Shown: positions 45,028-56,175, counted from the stretch's first letter. The stretch: 64,000 nucleotides of DNA from Plantago ovata (GCA_028274465.1 CM051458.1:57401253-57465252); one strand, 5' to 3'. Notes: a model not told the origin generated them from the sequence alone. Numbers and translations: made by a program.

Positions 45028-46328
45028 TTAGGCAAGTTCTAATAACCCAAGTTTGTACCTTAGGATTGAGAACCTATTATCAGGCAGTGGTTTGGTAAAG
45101 ATGTCAGCAAGTTGATCAGCAGTACCTACCTGAATTACCTCAATATCTCCTTTCTCAACATGGTCTCTTATGAAGTGACGTCTAATATCAATGTGCTTAG
45201 TTCTTGAATGGAACTTTGGGTTTTGCGTGATAGCAATAACACTTGTATTGTCACAGAAGATTGGAGTCTTCTTTTCAAAGATACCATAATCCCTTAATTG
45301 TTGCTGAATCCATAGGATTTGGGCAGTGCAACAACCAGCTGCAATATATGCAGATTCTGTGGAAGAATTTGCCACACAAGTTTGCTTCTTGCTGAACCAT
45401 GAAATTAGTCTTGTTCCTAGGAACTGACATGTTCCAGAAGTACTCTTTCTGTCAAGTGTAGAGCCTCCATGATCAGCATCTGAGTAGCCAACTAGTGACA
45501 AACCAGAATCTTTTAGATGCCACAATCCAATATTGATAGTACCTTTGATAAATTTCAGTAGTTTAATTGCTTTCTTTTAGTGTGATTCTCTAGGATCAGA
45601 TTGAAATCATGCACACACACAAAAAACATACTGAATGTCAGGTTTACTTGATGTTAATACAGCAACGAACCAATGAGCTTCCTATACTTGTGTTCCTCAA
45701 CACATTTGTCTGTTTTAGTATAGCCCATTCTGGTACCAACACTCATAGGGATCTTTTCAGGTTTTTCATCTTCTTTGATCCTGAATTTTATGAGCATTTC
45801 CTTTGCATACTTTGGCTTGATTTATGAATATTCCAACTTTGAGTTGCTTGACTTGCAATTCAATTTTCCCATCATACTCATTTCAAACTTGTTTGTCATG
45901 AGTTCGACAAAATCATCACAAAGTTGCTTGTCTTTAGAGCCAAATATTATGTCATCCACATAAATTTGGACTAAAAGTAAATTACCATCTTGATTTATGG
46001 TAAACAAGGTTTTATCAACCTCACCCTTCCTGAAACCATTGTCCAGCAAGAACCTTGCTAAGGTGTCATACCAAGCTCTTGGTGCTTGCTTTAGACCATA
46101 TACAGCTTTCTGAAGCTTGTATACCATCTTGATTTCTGAAGGAAGTTCAAAGCCAGGGGGTTTTTCTAAATAGACTTCTTCAGCAAGTTCACCATTTAAG
46201 AATGCACTTTTAACATCCATTTGGTAAACTATAAAGTCGGTATGAGCAGCAAAGGCCAATAAAAGTCTAATTGCATCCAATCTTGCAACTGGTGCATAAG
46301 ACTCATCATAGTCCAATCCTTCAGTCTG
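45028..46328 (-). pseudogene. Sirevirus pol: RT C-terminal part and RNase H
   Basis: RNase H (45028-45525) is intact over 165 residues, with YSDADHGG, SSTESAYIAAGC, FCDNTSVI and TKHIDIRRHFIRDHV, the standard copia motifs. Reverse transcriptase (45822-46328) has YDESYAPVARLDAIR, YQMDVKSAFLNG, LKQAPRAWYD and the catalytic YVDD (codons at 45951-45962). The connecting part (45526-45821) has frame breaks. The sequence is clearly of the Sirevirus/Maximus type. The frame is interrupted at 46333 by a solo gypsy LTR and continues at 47633. It would synthesise cDNA and degrade the RNA template in the particle, but is not functional here. Confidence 0.9.
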
Positions 46329-46333
46329 ACAGT

Positions 46334-47627
46334 TGATGTACGGAGATTTTTCGGGTCTCGGTTAATCAAATAAATTTGTTATTTAGCCAAAGGCAATTCA
46401 CAACTACAACGAAAACCGTAGTGTAGCAGTAGAATGACCTCGAGTGTCGTTCTCTAAGGACTATAACTAGCTTTATCAAATTTAATTTAGAATATAAAAA
46501 CAACAGACGGAAAAGCAAAGGTTTTTCTAACAGGTAATGGAGATTTGTGATAGTATGATCCTTCAAAGCATAACGGGTTAATAATCATGCGTAAATTCCT
46601 CCGTCTTGCATGGAGATCTTTGATCAATCGAATGTCCTGTTGTAATTATTAATCACTACGAAGATATAGATACTGAAAAGTCAATCACTATTGTCCAATT
46701 GTGTTCCGTAATTATTCAACACTACGAAGATATAGATATGCATAGGTCGACGAGGGTCCAATTGTGCATAATAATTAATCAACATACGGGGATATAGGCT
46801 GAGCCTGATCAACGAAATAAAGACATAACACGGAGTATAATGCGCGATATAGCCATTAGCATGATTATCTTCCCTTCGCTAAGAATTCACATACTACCAC
46901 CAACGATAAGTTTATCTACTCATAGTTGTCATGCAATCAACAGAAATCATAGAAGAAAATATGTTGAAATATATATAAAAATAAGTAGAATAAACTGTAA
47001 GATACAATGTTACCGAAGGTTGTCAGTCTCCGAAGAATCGCGATCTTACAAGCTCCAAACTGCTATGAAAAAGTGTCTCCTAAGCTACGAACCCCCAAAA
47101 CAGGCTCTGGGAAGTTCCTACCTAAAACTACAGAGAAAGGTGAGAGAATAGGTCTGGAAAAGTATGAATTTCGGAGAAAAACTGAGCAACTATATATAGG
47201 TTTCGAAATAGTGTGGGGCGATTCGCCCCACACACCGTGCGATTCGCCCCACGTCCCGGGCGGTTCACCCGGGAGTAAATTTCGCGGAATTCTGCATTTT
47301 CGACGCGTTTTTGGATTTCTTCCCCTTTTCGGACTCGGTTTCTGACTTCTAGTGGCCTTCTAACCTCCAGATTCGACCCCTAGACTCCAAATCGTATCCG
47401 GAAACCTTCAGATACTCCAAATAGGCTTCTGGAACACCAATTCCTTGTCAGCTTCAATATAATTGCCCGGAAATCCTCGTTTTTCAACCAAAACCTGTAA
47501 AATAAAATCTAAAGGGAAACGTGACACTATTCTAATAAAATGGACTAAAATATAGCTAAATTAACATAGAGGATAGCTAAAATAGGTGAAAAAGACTCAA
47601 ATGAAAGTGTAAAATACACATTCATCA
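46334..47627 (-). mobile_element. solo LTR, gypsy family A (1294 bp), target duplication ACAGT
   Basis: ACAGT is duplicated at 46329-46333 and 47628-47632. On the minus strand it runs TGATGAATGTG to CGTACATCA. Palindromes (47213-47273, GGGGCGA-T-TCGCCCC) lie upstream of CCTATATATAG (about 47190-47200). Inserted in the Sirevirus reverse transcriptase. Confidence 0.95.
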
Positions 47628-47632
47628 ACAGT

Positions 47633-48720
47633 AACCTTGAGCAACTAAACGTGCTTTAATCCTTGTTACTTCACCAAGCTCACTCAGCTTGTTTCTGAAC
47701 ACCCGCTTAGTACCAATTGCTTTCTTTCCTTCAGCAAGGGGTACAAGTTTCCAGACTTTGTTCCTTTCAAATTGATCCAATTCTTCTTGCATTGCCTTGA
47801 TCCATTCAGAATGCGTTAAAGCTTCTTCTATGGTTTTAGGTTCAATTTCAGATACAAAACCAGAGAATAGTGCTTCTACTTCAACTACCATTGCTTCTTC
47901 AGCAACGTCTTTGTTAGTAGAAACTTTGGATCTAGTCACTCGGTATTTGTCAATATCACCAATCATATCCTTATAAGGATGATCTCTAATGCAAATATTA
48001 ACACATTTGTTCTTTGGATCTGGACATGTATGCATTTCAGCATGTGACTCTTCAGCACGTGCTTGTTCAGCACTACTGGTTTCAGGTTGTATATCCACTG
48101 ATATAGGTTCATCAGCAACTACTTGTTCAGTATTTCTTGTTTGTGGTAACTCTTCAGTAGACACAGGAAGTTGCATTGTTTCAGGAATGTCTGGAGCAAC
48201 TGCATCTTTAGCCGGGAATTCCTTATCATGAACTATATTTATCTTGACTTGACTTGCTAATGGCATGTCATTGTCAGAATCATCATTAAGTTCAGTGATG
48301 TTGACATTTCCAGCTTTAGGTTCAGTTATTTGCTCGTGTATGAGTAGCTTTTTCATACATTCAAATATTTCTTCTTCAGCAGGAACTCCTTGTTTCTTTT
48401 CATAAAATACAACATGCACAGATTCTTCAATCTTTTGTGCCTTTTTGTTGTAAACTCTATAAGCTTTGGTATGCAAGGAGTAACCAAAAAATATCGCTTC
48501 ATCTGCCTTTGGTTGAAATGTTCTTAGATATTCTCTACCATTGTTAAGAACAAAACATTTGCAACCAAATACTCTTAGATGAGTAATGTTAGGAGGTCTT
48601 CCAACAAATAGCTCATAGGGAGTTTTGTTGTACTCCTTAGTTATCAAGCATCTATTTTGAGTATAGCAAGCAGTATTAATAGCTTCAACCCAATAAGCTT
48701 CACTTATTTAGTGTGAGCAA
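47633..48720 (-). pseudogene. Sirevirus pol: integrase C-terminus, linker and RT N-terminus
   Basis: A 340-residue open frame (about 47625-48647) starts in the integrase C-terminal region with NKTPYELFVGRPPNITHLR and GCKCFVLNNGREYL, then GYSLHTKAYRVYNKK and VHVVFYE. A long acidic variable linker follows. The reverse transcriptase N-terminus has IEEALTHSEWIKAMQEELDQF, WKLVPLAEGKKAIGT and KARLVAQGY. A frameshift near 48650-48720 separates it from the integrase core. The same linker is tandemly duplicated in the eroded copy at 11301-11895. Confidence 0.88.
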
Positions 48721-49380
48721 GCATGGTTCTAGCTTCTTCCTTAAGGGTACGATCTTCCTTTCAGCAACACCATTTTGTTGAGGTGTCCTTACTGATGATA
48801 ACTGATGTTGTATGCCTTTAGAAGTGCAATACTCAATTATGTACTGGTTTACAAACTCAGCAAGTTTTTACCTTGGCTTTAGAGGTCTGTTCTGATGATT
48901 TTTACCTTGTCATTTTTCATGAATTCAAGCTTGTTCAACAAGTTAGGTATTTCAATCCTTGTTTCAGACTTTTGTTTGATGAAAATTACCCAAGTGAATC
49001 TTGAATAATCATCCACCACTACTAGACCATACTTCTTGCCAGCATAGCTTGTTGAAGATGATTCAAACAAGTCCATGTGTAAGAGTTGTAAAGGTTTTGT
49101 AGTTGACGGTACTACCTTGTTCTTAAAAGAGGACTTAGTTTGCTTACCCTTCTGACATGCAGTGCAAGCACCATCCTTCTTAAAAGTGACCTAGGTAATC
49201 CAACTACAAGTGCCTTTTTAGACAGCTTATTCAGCGTCTTGAAGTTTAGGTGACTAGTGCTTTTATGCCATAACCATGCATTTTCAGCAAGACCTTCGTG
49301 ATCTGAAATTAGGCATTTTTTGATGATTGTTGAGGACTAATCTATGGTGTATAGACCTCCTGATCTTAGAGCAACAATGA
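48721..49380 (-). pseudogene. Sirevirus integrase core and zinc finger, frameshifted
   Basis: The catalytic core retains HMDLFESSSTSYAGKKYG (first D), the VVVDDYSRFTWV block, the IIRTDL segment (second D) and QQNGVAERK with the catalytic E. The HHCC zinc finger is recognisable upstream (WHKSTSHLNF and CTACQKGK). At least three frame changes or stops lie at about 48720, 48870 and 49190, so no single frame spans the domain. It would have inserted cDNA into the host genome. Confidence 0.82.
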
Positions 49381-49710
49381 TTACCTTCTTTGTCTCAAAG
49401 TCAATAAGTTTGCATTTATCACTTTGATTTTGATGAAGTAACCTTTGTCACCAAACTGACTCATGTTGAACTTAAGATTTTTTACATAAAGAACTCTTGT
49501 TATGGTAATACATCCTAACTTCACGTCACCGAAGCCTTCAGTAGATGCAAAGCCTCCACATGCAGATCTTATTGTTGGACCTCCAGACCACCGTCTGTAG
49601 TTTATAAGATTTGTTTTGTCGCCCGTCATGTGCTTCCCGCAGCCAATATCAAAGTGCCAAATAGGATTGGTTGTCTCGGTGCTGAAGTCTGCACAATCAA
49701 GAGTAAACAC
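49381..49710 (-). pseudogene. Sirevirus protease region
   Basis: The frame contains WHFDIGCGKHMTGDKTNL, matching the copia protease signature W-x-D-S/T-G-x-S/C-x-H-M. The second active-site residue is I rather than S or T. It continues to GFGDVKLG, VLYVKNLKFN and FGDKGYFIK, the usual downstream blocks. Low-level decay is likely. The protease would process the polyprotein. Confidence 0.75.
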
Positions 49711-49715
49711 ATCAA

Positions 49716-50117
49716 TTATCTAGAATGAGATTTATTAACATGTTTAAAGAAACGGCCAGTGGAAACCCAAGCCTCAGATTTTTCAATCTTGACTTGTTTT
49801 CTTCTAGCTGAGGAACTAGATGTCTTAGGGCCAAAAGACTTTTGACTTTTACTAGTAAAGTCCACTTTCAAATGTGGCTGTCTTATTTGATTTTGAGTAT
49901 TGTTATTACTCTTAGGCTTTGATTTGTTCATCTCCTTGAAGTATTTTTGCTGACTTTGCTTATACTCATGGAAAAGTTGGTTTTGCTTGTTTTTGTAACC
50001 AAGTCCACTTCGGGTAATGAGTTTTTGTCTCAGCAACTTTACTTGATTCAGGTTTGTCAGCAAAGATCTTCTGATTAGTAATCTTGCCTTTACACTTAAC
50101 AAATTGCTTTTCTGCAA
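49716..50117 (-). pseudogene. Sirevirus gag C-terminal part, truncated
   Basis: A Lys/Ser/Gln-rich segment with the SKPKSNNNTQNQ and SEAWVSTGRFFKHVNKS blocks lies just upstream of protease. No zinc knuckle is visible in the part retained. It is cut at 50135 by the 5' LTR of gypsy E6. Confidence 0.6.
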
Positions 50118-50135
50118 TTTGTTTGGCGGAATGCT

Positions 50136-51326
50136 TGATAAATGTGTATTTTACACTTTCATTTGAGTCTTTTTCACCTATTTTAGCTATCCTCTATGTT
50201 AATTTAGCTATATTTTAGTGCATTTTATTAGAATAGTGTCACATTTCCCTTTAGTTTGTATTTTACAGGTTTTGGTTGAAAAATGAGGTTTTCCGGGCAA
50301 TTATACTGAAGTAGACAAGGAATTGGTGTTTCGAAGGCCTAATTGGAGTATCTGAAAAATTACGGATAGGATTTGAAGTCTAGGGGTCGAGTTTGAAGGC
50401 TAAAAGGTCACTAGAAGGCAAAAACCGTGTCCGAAAAGGGGAAGAAATCCAAAAACCCGTATCTGGCCGAAAAATACTCCCGGGCGAGTCGCCCGGGACG
50501 TGGGGCGAATCGCCCCACACCAGGCGAATCGCCCGGTGTGTGGGGCCCTTCGCCCCACACCTCCCGAATACCTATATATAGTTGCTCAGTTTTCTCTGTT
50601 TTTCATACTTTTCCACACCTTTTCTCTGACCTTTCTCAGTAGTTTTAGGTAGGAATTCTACAGAGCCTGTTCTGGTGGTTCTTAGCTTAGGAGATACTTT
50701 TTCTTAGCGTTTTGGAGCTTGTAAGATCGCGATTCTTCGGAGATTGACAACCTTCGGTAACATTGTATCTTACAGTTTTTCTATTTATATTTATATATCT
50801 TTCATCATGTTTTCATTCATTCGTGGTATGATTTCTGTTGATTGCATGACATCTATGAGTAGCTAAACTTCTCGTTGGTGATAGTATATGATTTCTTAGC
50901 GAAGGGTTAATAATTATGCTAATGGCTATATCGCGCATTATACTCTGAGTTATTGTTTTATTTCTTTGATCTATCTAAAACCTCTATCTTCGTAGTGTTG
51001 AATAATTATGGAACACAATTGGACAATTCATTGATCAAAGATCTCCATGCAAGACCGAGGAATTTATGCATGATTATTAACCTGCTATGCTTTGAATGAC
51101 CATACTATCACCAATCTCCATTATCTGTTAAGAAAAACCTTTGCTAAGACGTTTGTTGATTTTATATTCTTAAGTTAGATTAGATAAAGCTAGTTATAGT
51201 CCTTCGAGATCGACACTCGAGGTTATTCTACTGCTACACTACGGTTTTCGTTGTAGTTGTGAATTGCCTTTGGCTAAATACAAATTTACTTGATTAATTA
51301 GAATCTGACAAATTCTCCGTTCATCA
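50136..51326 (+). mobile_element. 5' LTR of gypsy E6 (family A, 1191 bp)
   Basis: It begins TGATAAATGTG (one change from TGATGAATGTG) and ends CGTTCATCA next to the PBS. It interrupts the Sirevirus gag on its left. Confidence 0.9.
50476..50579 (+). promoter_or_regulatory. E6 LTR core promoter: four palindromes then TATA
   Basis: Palindromes CCGGGCGA-G-TCGCCCGG, GGGGCGA-A-TCGCCCC, a GGCGAATCGCC-type unit and GTGGGGC-CCTT-CGCCCCAC run from 50476 to 50564, followed by CCTATATATAG at 50569-50579. This is the clearest example of the arrangement in the window. Confidence 0.7.
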
Positions 51327-51329
51327 AAT

Positions 51330-51347
51330 TGGCACCGTTGCCGGGGA
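51330..51347 (+). promoter_or_regulatory. primer-binding site, tRNA-Asp type, E6
   Basis: TGGCACCGTTGCCGGGGA, with one mismatch (A for G) to the other elements. Confidence 0.88.
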
Positions 51348-51472
51348 CTATACTCCTTTTTTCTGTTTACCTTTTTTATATTTCCAGCATTCAATTCCTA
51401 GTTCTAGTAGTTTTTAGTTTTCCTATTTAATCTCTCTCTGATACTCCTTTCCTAGTTTGTTACAGATAGTGT

Positions 51473-53626
51473 ATGCCACATACACGATCTAGAGGAACAA
51501 CGCTTGCTGATTCAATTGCTGAGATCGACAGAGTCTACCACCAAAGAAGGCGATTACTTCAAAGGCGTGAACTTGAGGAAATAGAGGATACCGATTTCTC
51601 TGAATCTCTACATAGTCTTTTCAAGGAAATCGACGGAATGGCAGAAGTTAGACCACTGAAAGCATGGGTTCAACCCTCCAAGATCGTATGAGGGGCCGGC
51701 GATTGTTCTTTCGTCTGCAACTCGAGATCTGGAAATCAAGAACCACGCGTTCCAACAACTTCCGAGGTTCTATGGCTTAGCAAGGGAAGATGTGATGGGG
51801 TACTTGCACGATATCGATGATTTCGTCAACCAACTCCCACGACCCGGAGCTGAAATAACAATGGACGAGTTGAGAATGAAGGTTTTTGCTATGGGGCTTG
51901 GCGACAGAGCCAAGTCATGGTTGAGTTCTCCACCGGCGGGCTCGCTGGACAGTTGGGAGAAGGTTTTTTCAGCTTTCATGGAAAAATACTTCCCTCACAC
52001 CTTGACTACCGCGCTTAAGGCGCAAATCACTGGGTTCAAACAATACTATGATGAGACCATCTACGCCGCGTTCGAAAGGTTCCAAGACCTCATGAACAAG
52101 TGCCCTCACCATGGTTTTGAGCTATCGGATCTAGTCCAACACTTCTACAATGGACTAACGTTCGAGAACCAACAAGTGGTGGACTTCCAATGCCGTGGCA
52201 ATATTTTGGAGGAAACCGCGGAAGCTGTCTGGGCAGTTTCGAAAGGCTTGCTAATGGGTCACAATTCAAGGACCCAAGAGCGATGGTTAGGAGACGTGGA
52301 CCTGAAGCTCCACCTACTCAAGAAGCCCCTACGTATAGGGGGAATGGGGATCAATTCGAGTGCTTTACCAACGAATTGAAACAAGTCCTCAAGAGCGCCA
52401 CTGGAACATCTATGTCAAACGAGGTTTGCCGAATATGCAAGAACTATGGGCATGGAGCTCATATGTGTAGATCGGAGCTCACATATGATGATGCCAACTG
52501 GGTTCAAGGAGGCGAAGAGGAAGCCTTTGCTACGGAATTTGGTACTCAAGAAGCTAGCTACGGACAAGATGGTAGGAATCCTCGAGGAGGATTTTTGGAG
52601 AAGAGGATTCCGAAACAATCAAGGATATGCACCGGCTAGCCAAACTTATGGCCCTAACCAAGACCGTAGTAGGCTTAATTATGGTAATGATCACTGTGAA
52701 AATCCCGCTCCGAAAGAGCCACCGAAGTCGAAGACAGCTCTACTGATGGAGAACTTGCAAAAGATGGTTGATCACACCCAAAGTTTTCTCACACGTTATG
52801 AAAAAGATTCTGAGAAGACTAGGGCAAGGCTTGATTGATTGGAAGAGAGCACTAGACTTGGCCATCAAAAGATGCAAGAGTTGATTGACCGAGGAGCAAG
52901 TAGGGAGCAAGGCAAGCTGCCTAGCAACACTGAGAAGTCGATGTCCATTACCTTGGTGGGTGATCTTCCTGTTGAAATAACCATCAAGAAGGTGCTAAGT
53001 GCGAGTGTTGCAAGGATGAAGAACACCCACTAGCCAAGGAAGAAGAGAAGGACCTTGGTTCTGATGAGAGTGATGAGGAGCAAGAGGATCCCGAGCTAAT
53101 CCCTCAGAGTTTCGATGTTAAGATCGGGATTAGTGAACTTGAAGATGTTCGTGCTACACTAGATACGGGATCTTACTCTGATGTGCTCCCAATGAATGTG
53201 TTTGAGAAGAGTAGCCTTGGAAAACTATCTGAGCATAAGGCTATTGTGCAATTGGCGGATGGATACCTTGTGAGACCCGAAGGCGTTGTGAAGAACGTAT
53301 TGGTTAAGATTGGTGAAGCTTCTGTGTACACCAACTTTGTAGTTATGTCGGTGTCTACAACTGGGATGGGGGATGTAGTTCTCTTGGGGCTAACGTTCTT
53401 GACTAAACTACGCTCCGTGATAGACATCTACCGAAGAACTTGCACCATTGAGGTGGATGGCAAGCGACATGTGTTGCGAGCCATATCTGATCCAAATATT
53501 CACTTCAATACTTCTCACACAATTAACTACTTTGGTCTTGCTTTCTATGTTCATTCTCATTCACAGGTTCGTGGCATGAGGAAAAGATCCATGAAGGGGA
53601 AGTCTAGTACCCTAAAAAAGAACTAG
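51473..53626 (+). pseudogene. gypsy E6 gag-protease
   Basis: The ATG at 51473 (MPHTRSRGTTLAD) matches E5 and E7. The capsid block is at about 51700-52130, the CCHC knuckle (CRICKNYGHGAHMC) at about 52425-52470 and the coiled tail (LEESTRLGHQKMQELIDRGAS) at about 52840-52910. The protease active site DTGS is at about 53161-53172 and VVLLGLTF near 53380. Frameshifts occur near 51690, 52230, 52610 and 53000, and a TGA interrupts at 52836. The region shows the full gag-protease layout of family A, which is only partly seen in E1, E5 and E7. The protein would form the particle and package RNA; this copy is inactive. Confidence 0.87.
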
Positions 53627-53669
53627 GAGCAAGAGGAAGTCGAGTCAAAGACTATAAACAATGGCGCTA

Positions 53670-53687
53670 TCCGGGAGGCAACCCGGA
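53670..53687 (+). promoter_or_regulatory. conserved stem-loop after gag-protease, E6
   Basis: TCCGGG, loop AGGCAA, then CCCGGA, 44 nt after the protease ORF and preceded by GGCGCTA. Homologous to the hairpins at 190-207 and 15336-15353. Confidence 0.65.
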
Positions 53688-53874
53688 GTTTTTATCGCTT
53701 TTTTACCGCTTTATTGCATTGCATGCATTCATACATTGAACAATTTGCCTATCTTAAAGTGAATTCGTTCGTTTATGTGTTGGTTTGTGCTTATGTTTAT
53801 ATTTGAGTGAACGTTTTTGAGTGTTTTTCATGAGGGAAATGGTTTTCGGGTTTTCGAAAAATTTCGTCTCCCCA

Positions 53875-53945
53875 CCTTTGGAGGTGGGGGGCGATTCGCC
53901 CCACATGTGGGGCGGTTCGCCCCACACACGGGGCGAATCGCCCCC
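53875..53945 (+). repeat. internal palindrome cluster, E6
   Basis: Three palindromes of the form GGGGCGA-T-TCGCCCC occur in about 70 bp, with the same arms as the E6 LTR cluster (50476-50564). The CT-rich leader 53950-54176 follows. Confidence 0.8.
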
Positions 53946-54176
53946 AGTTCCTGAGCTTATTTGAGCGAGATTCCACCCCAAAATCCTCATTATTCATCTC
54001 CTTTCACCTCTCTTTCTCCAAAACACCCAAAAAACTCGAAAAACCTTCTTTCTACCTTAATTTCTTCAATTCTCCATCAAATTTTGTGTTCTTTAGCTTC
54101 AATCAAAGCCCATTACGTACTATTTAATTCTATCCGAACAACTTTCATCCTAGTGCATTTGTTTTTCAGATCTGAG
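53946..54176 (+). promoter_or_regulatory. probable 5' UTR exon of the E6 accessory transcript
   Basis: A pyrimidine-rich stretch with CCACCCCAAAATCCTC, comparable to the family B leader at 14779-14990. No TATA box is seen. It ends at donor CTGAG|GTAAC. Confidence 0.4.
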
Positions 54177-54727
54177 GTAACTTCACATGAACCCTAATTT
54201 TTCAAATTTGGGGGTTTTTTGATTTATGCTTCAATTGAGCTTATATAATGTATGAGTTGATTCTCAATTCACAATTGTTTATGTGATTAGAATCAATTTT
54301 CATTACCAATTGCTTGCTCAATTTTGCTTGGTTTGGTAAATTGAGAATTTTTGCTTACTTGATATCTATGTCTCGTTTTGCATTGCTCCTTTTTCTTCAT
54401 TCCATGTGATATGATGAAGGTATTGGTATGGTAAAGGTAGACATCATGGTAGAACACTTGATTGATGGGGTTTGAGACCTTTTGGTGAAATTTTTGAGTA
54501 CTATGGTTTGAATGAATTTCGTGATTTGAGGTTACTAATTATCTAGCATAAAGCATGTTGAGATATGTTACATACTATGATATGTTGATACGTTGCATTG
54601 TGGTAGCTAGATTAGACTTGGGATTTTGAAGATTAGGTGTGATAATGAAGTTACTCGTTTGTTTCACTCTTGCATTTGCAAATGCATGAAGCTTTTTGTT
54701 GTACGAGGTACTAACAGATGTTTGTAG
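54177..54727 (+). other. intron in the 5' UTR of the E6 accessory ORF (551 bp)
   Basis: Donor CTGAG|GTAACTTCA, followed by CATGAACCCTAA as in family B; AT- and T-rich interior; acceptor ATGTTTGTAG at 54727. The ATG follows 5 nt later (54733), the same spacing as in family B. Confidence 0.55.
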
Positions 54728-54732
54728 GAACC

Positions 54733-54897
54733 ATGCCACAAAGGGAGAGGAGCACTTCCGTTTGGCTACAATGAGGTATTGGAGGTGGTTCGATTCCAAC
54801 CATGTCAAAGGGTTTGACAAGGGCGTTCTCTATGAGTTCTATGTTGGGTCTACTAATCTTCAAGAGAAGGAGAGTGATCTCGTTAGAGGTGCGTTCA
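54733..54897 (+). pseudogene. gypsy E6 accessory ORF, 5' fragment
   Basis: It starts ATGCCACAAAGGGAG and is out of frame after about 13 codons. An overlapping frame includes WRWFDSNHVKGFDKGVLYEFY, which fits the same type of accessory domain as 13263-14208 (conserved position of an FY pair after a tryptophan-containing helix). It is cut by the N gap. Homology to the family B ORF is suggested mainly by position and gene structure. Confidence 0.45.
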
Positions 54898-54997
54898 NNN
54901 NNNNNNNNNNNNNNNNNNNNNNNNNNNNNNNNNNNNNNNNNNNNNNNNNNNNNNNNNNNNNNNNNNNNNNNNNNNNNNNNNNNNNNNNNNNNNNNNN
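54898..54997. other. assembly gap, 100 N
   Basis: Exactly 100 N. It joins a gypsy accessory ORF to the middle of a Sirevirus LTR. See the finding on contig orientation. Confidence 0.95.
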
Positions 54998-56175
54998 CTA
55001 TCTAGAGCGATTCAAACAGAAACCAAAGCACACTTGCTTCGTCTCCAACCTAATCAAGAGAACGCAACCTTGTTCTCCACTAAACTTGGTACTTTTAATC
55101 AGCAAAACTATGCTCGATTAAGTTTCCCCTGAATATCACGCCTGAAAGGGTGTATTTTCAGTTAGAGATGTTTGGGATGAGATAACTTAATTATAACTTA
55201 TTCAGTTACAACAAGTAATCTAAGAAACAAAACTTTGAATACTTTGCAGTAAACAAGTTTGATTGTTTCTGGTGTCAAGACTTGTTCTTGTTCGAAAGAA
55301 AGAAAGAACACTTAACTAATTTCTTAGCCGTGTAAGTTCTACTTCTTCACAAGTAGCTTTTTCAAGCTTTAAGTCTTGAACGGATCAATGGCAGTAAGAG
55401 TTTGAAGGTAAGTGAGTTTAAGCACAAGTGAGAGTATGATCACGTTGTTGACACACTTCAACTCTTTGCCGGATGACCTCTATTTATAGTGAAAATAAGG
55501 AGCCGTTTGAATTTTAAATTCCAAGGCTTTTGATCCTTAAGATGTCACTATCTTGCTTTTGTACTTTCAGCAGCGTCCTTGTTTGTCTTCTAGTCTTCAT
55601 GTCCTTCACGTGCGAGCTTTGCATTTAATGCTTATTTGAATAGAATTCAAACAGTAACATTGGAGCGCAAATACAAGTACTTTCAGCAAGAGGTCACATA
55701 TGTTCCATCAGCAAGTGGTCAGTCTCAGTTTCAGCAAGCACAACCTACTCTGTCTTTCATATTTTCACTTATGCAATGATGTTGCTGAAGTTTCCACTTT
55801 CTGAGCAACATGTGCCTTTGTAGATACCAGTCTTCAGAAATCTTCTAGTCTTCAGATCTTCGAATTCATCAAGTCTTCAGATCTTCAAAATTTTTCAAGA
55901 TTCTGAGCGGTTCTAAATGCTTCAATAGTTTGTTTGTAAAAACAAAGTACATCGTCAGCAAATGCTTCAATAGGTTATTTTCTTTTCAGAAAAAAAGATA
56001 CATCATAAGCTTAAAAACCAACCTATCTAGCACCTATTCTAAGTCTTCAGCAAACTTTCCTCTTTTACCATGTCCTTAAAATTCTAAATTCCTATGGACC
56101 TTAAGAGTACTAGTTACTGGACTTTCGTTAATTTAGTATGGTTAATTGCTTATCAAAATTACAAGTTTCCTAACA
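54998..56175 (-). mobile_element. Sirevirus LTR, truncated by gap
   Basis: On the minus strand it begins TGTTAGGAAACTTG at 56175 and runs into the gap. It is followed by GTATT (56176-56180). In the overlap it is nearly identical to the LTR at 38600-39810 and is likely its 5' partner. Confidence 0.85.
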
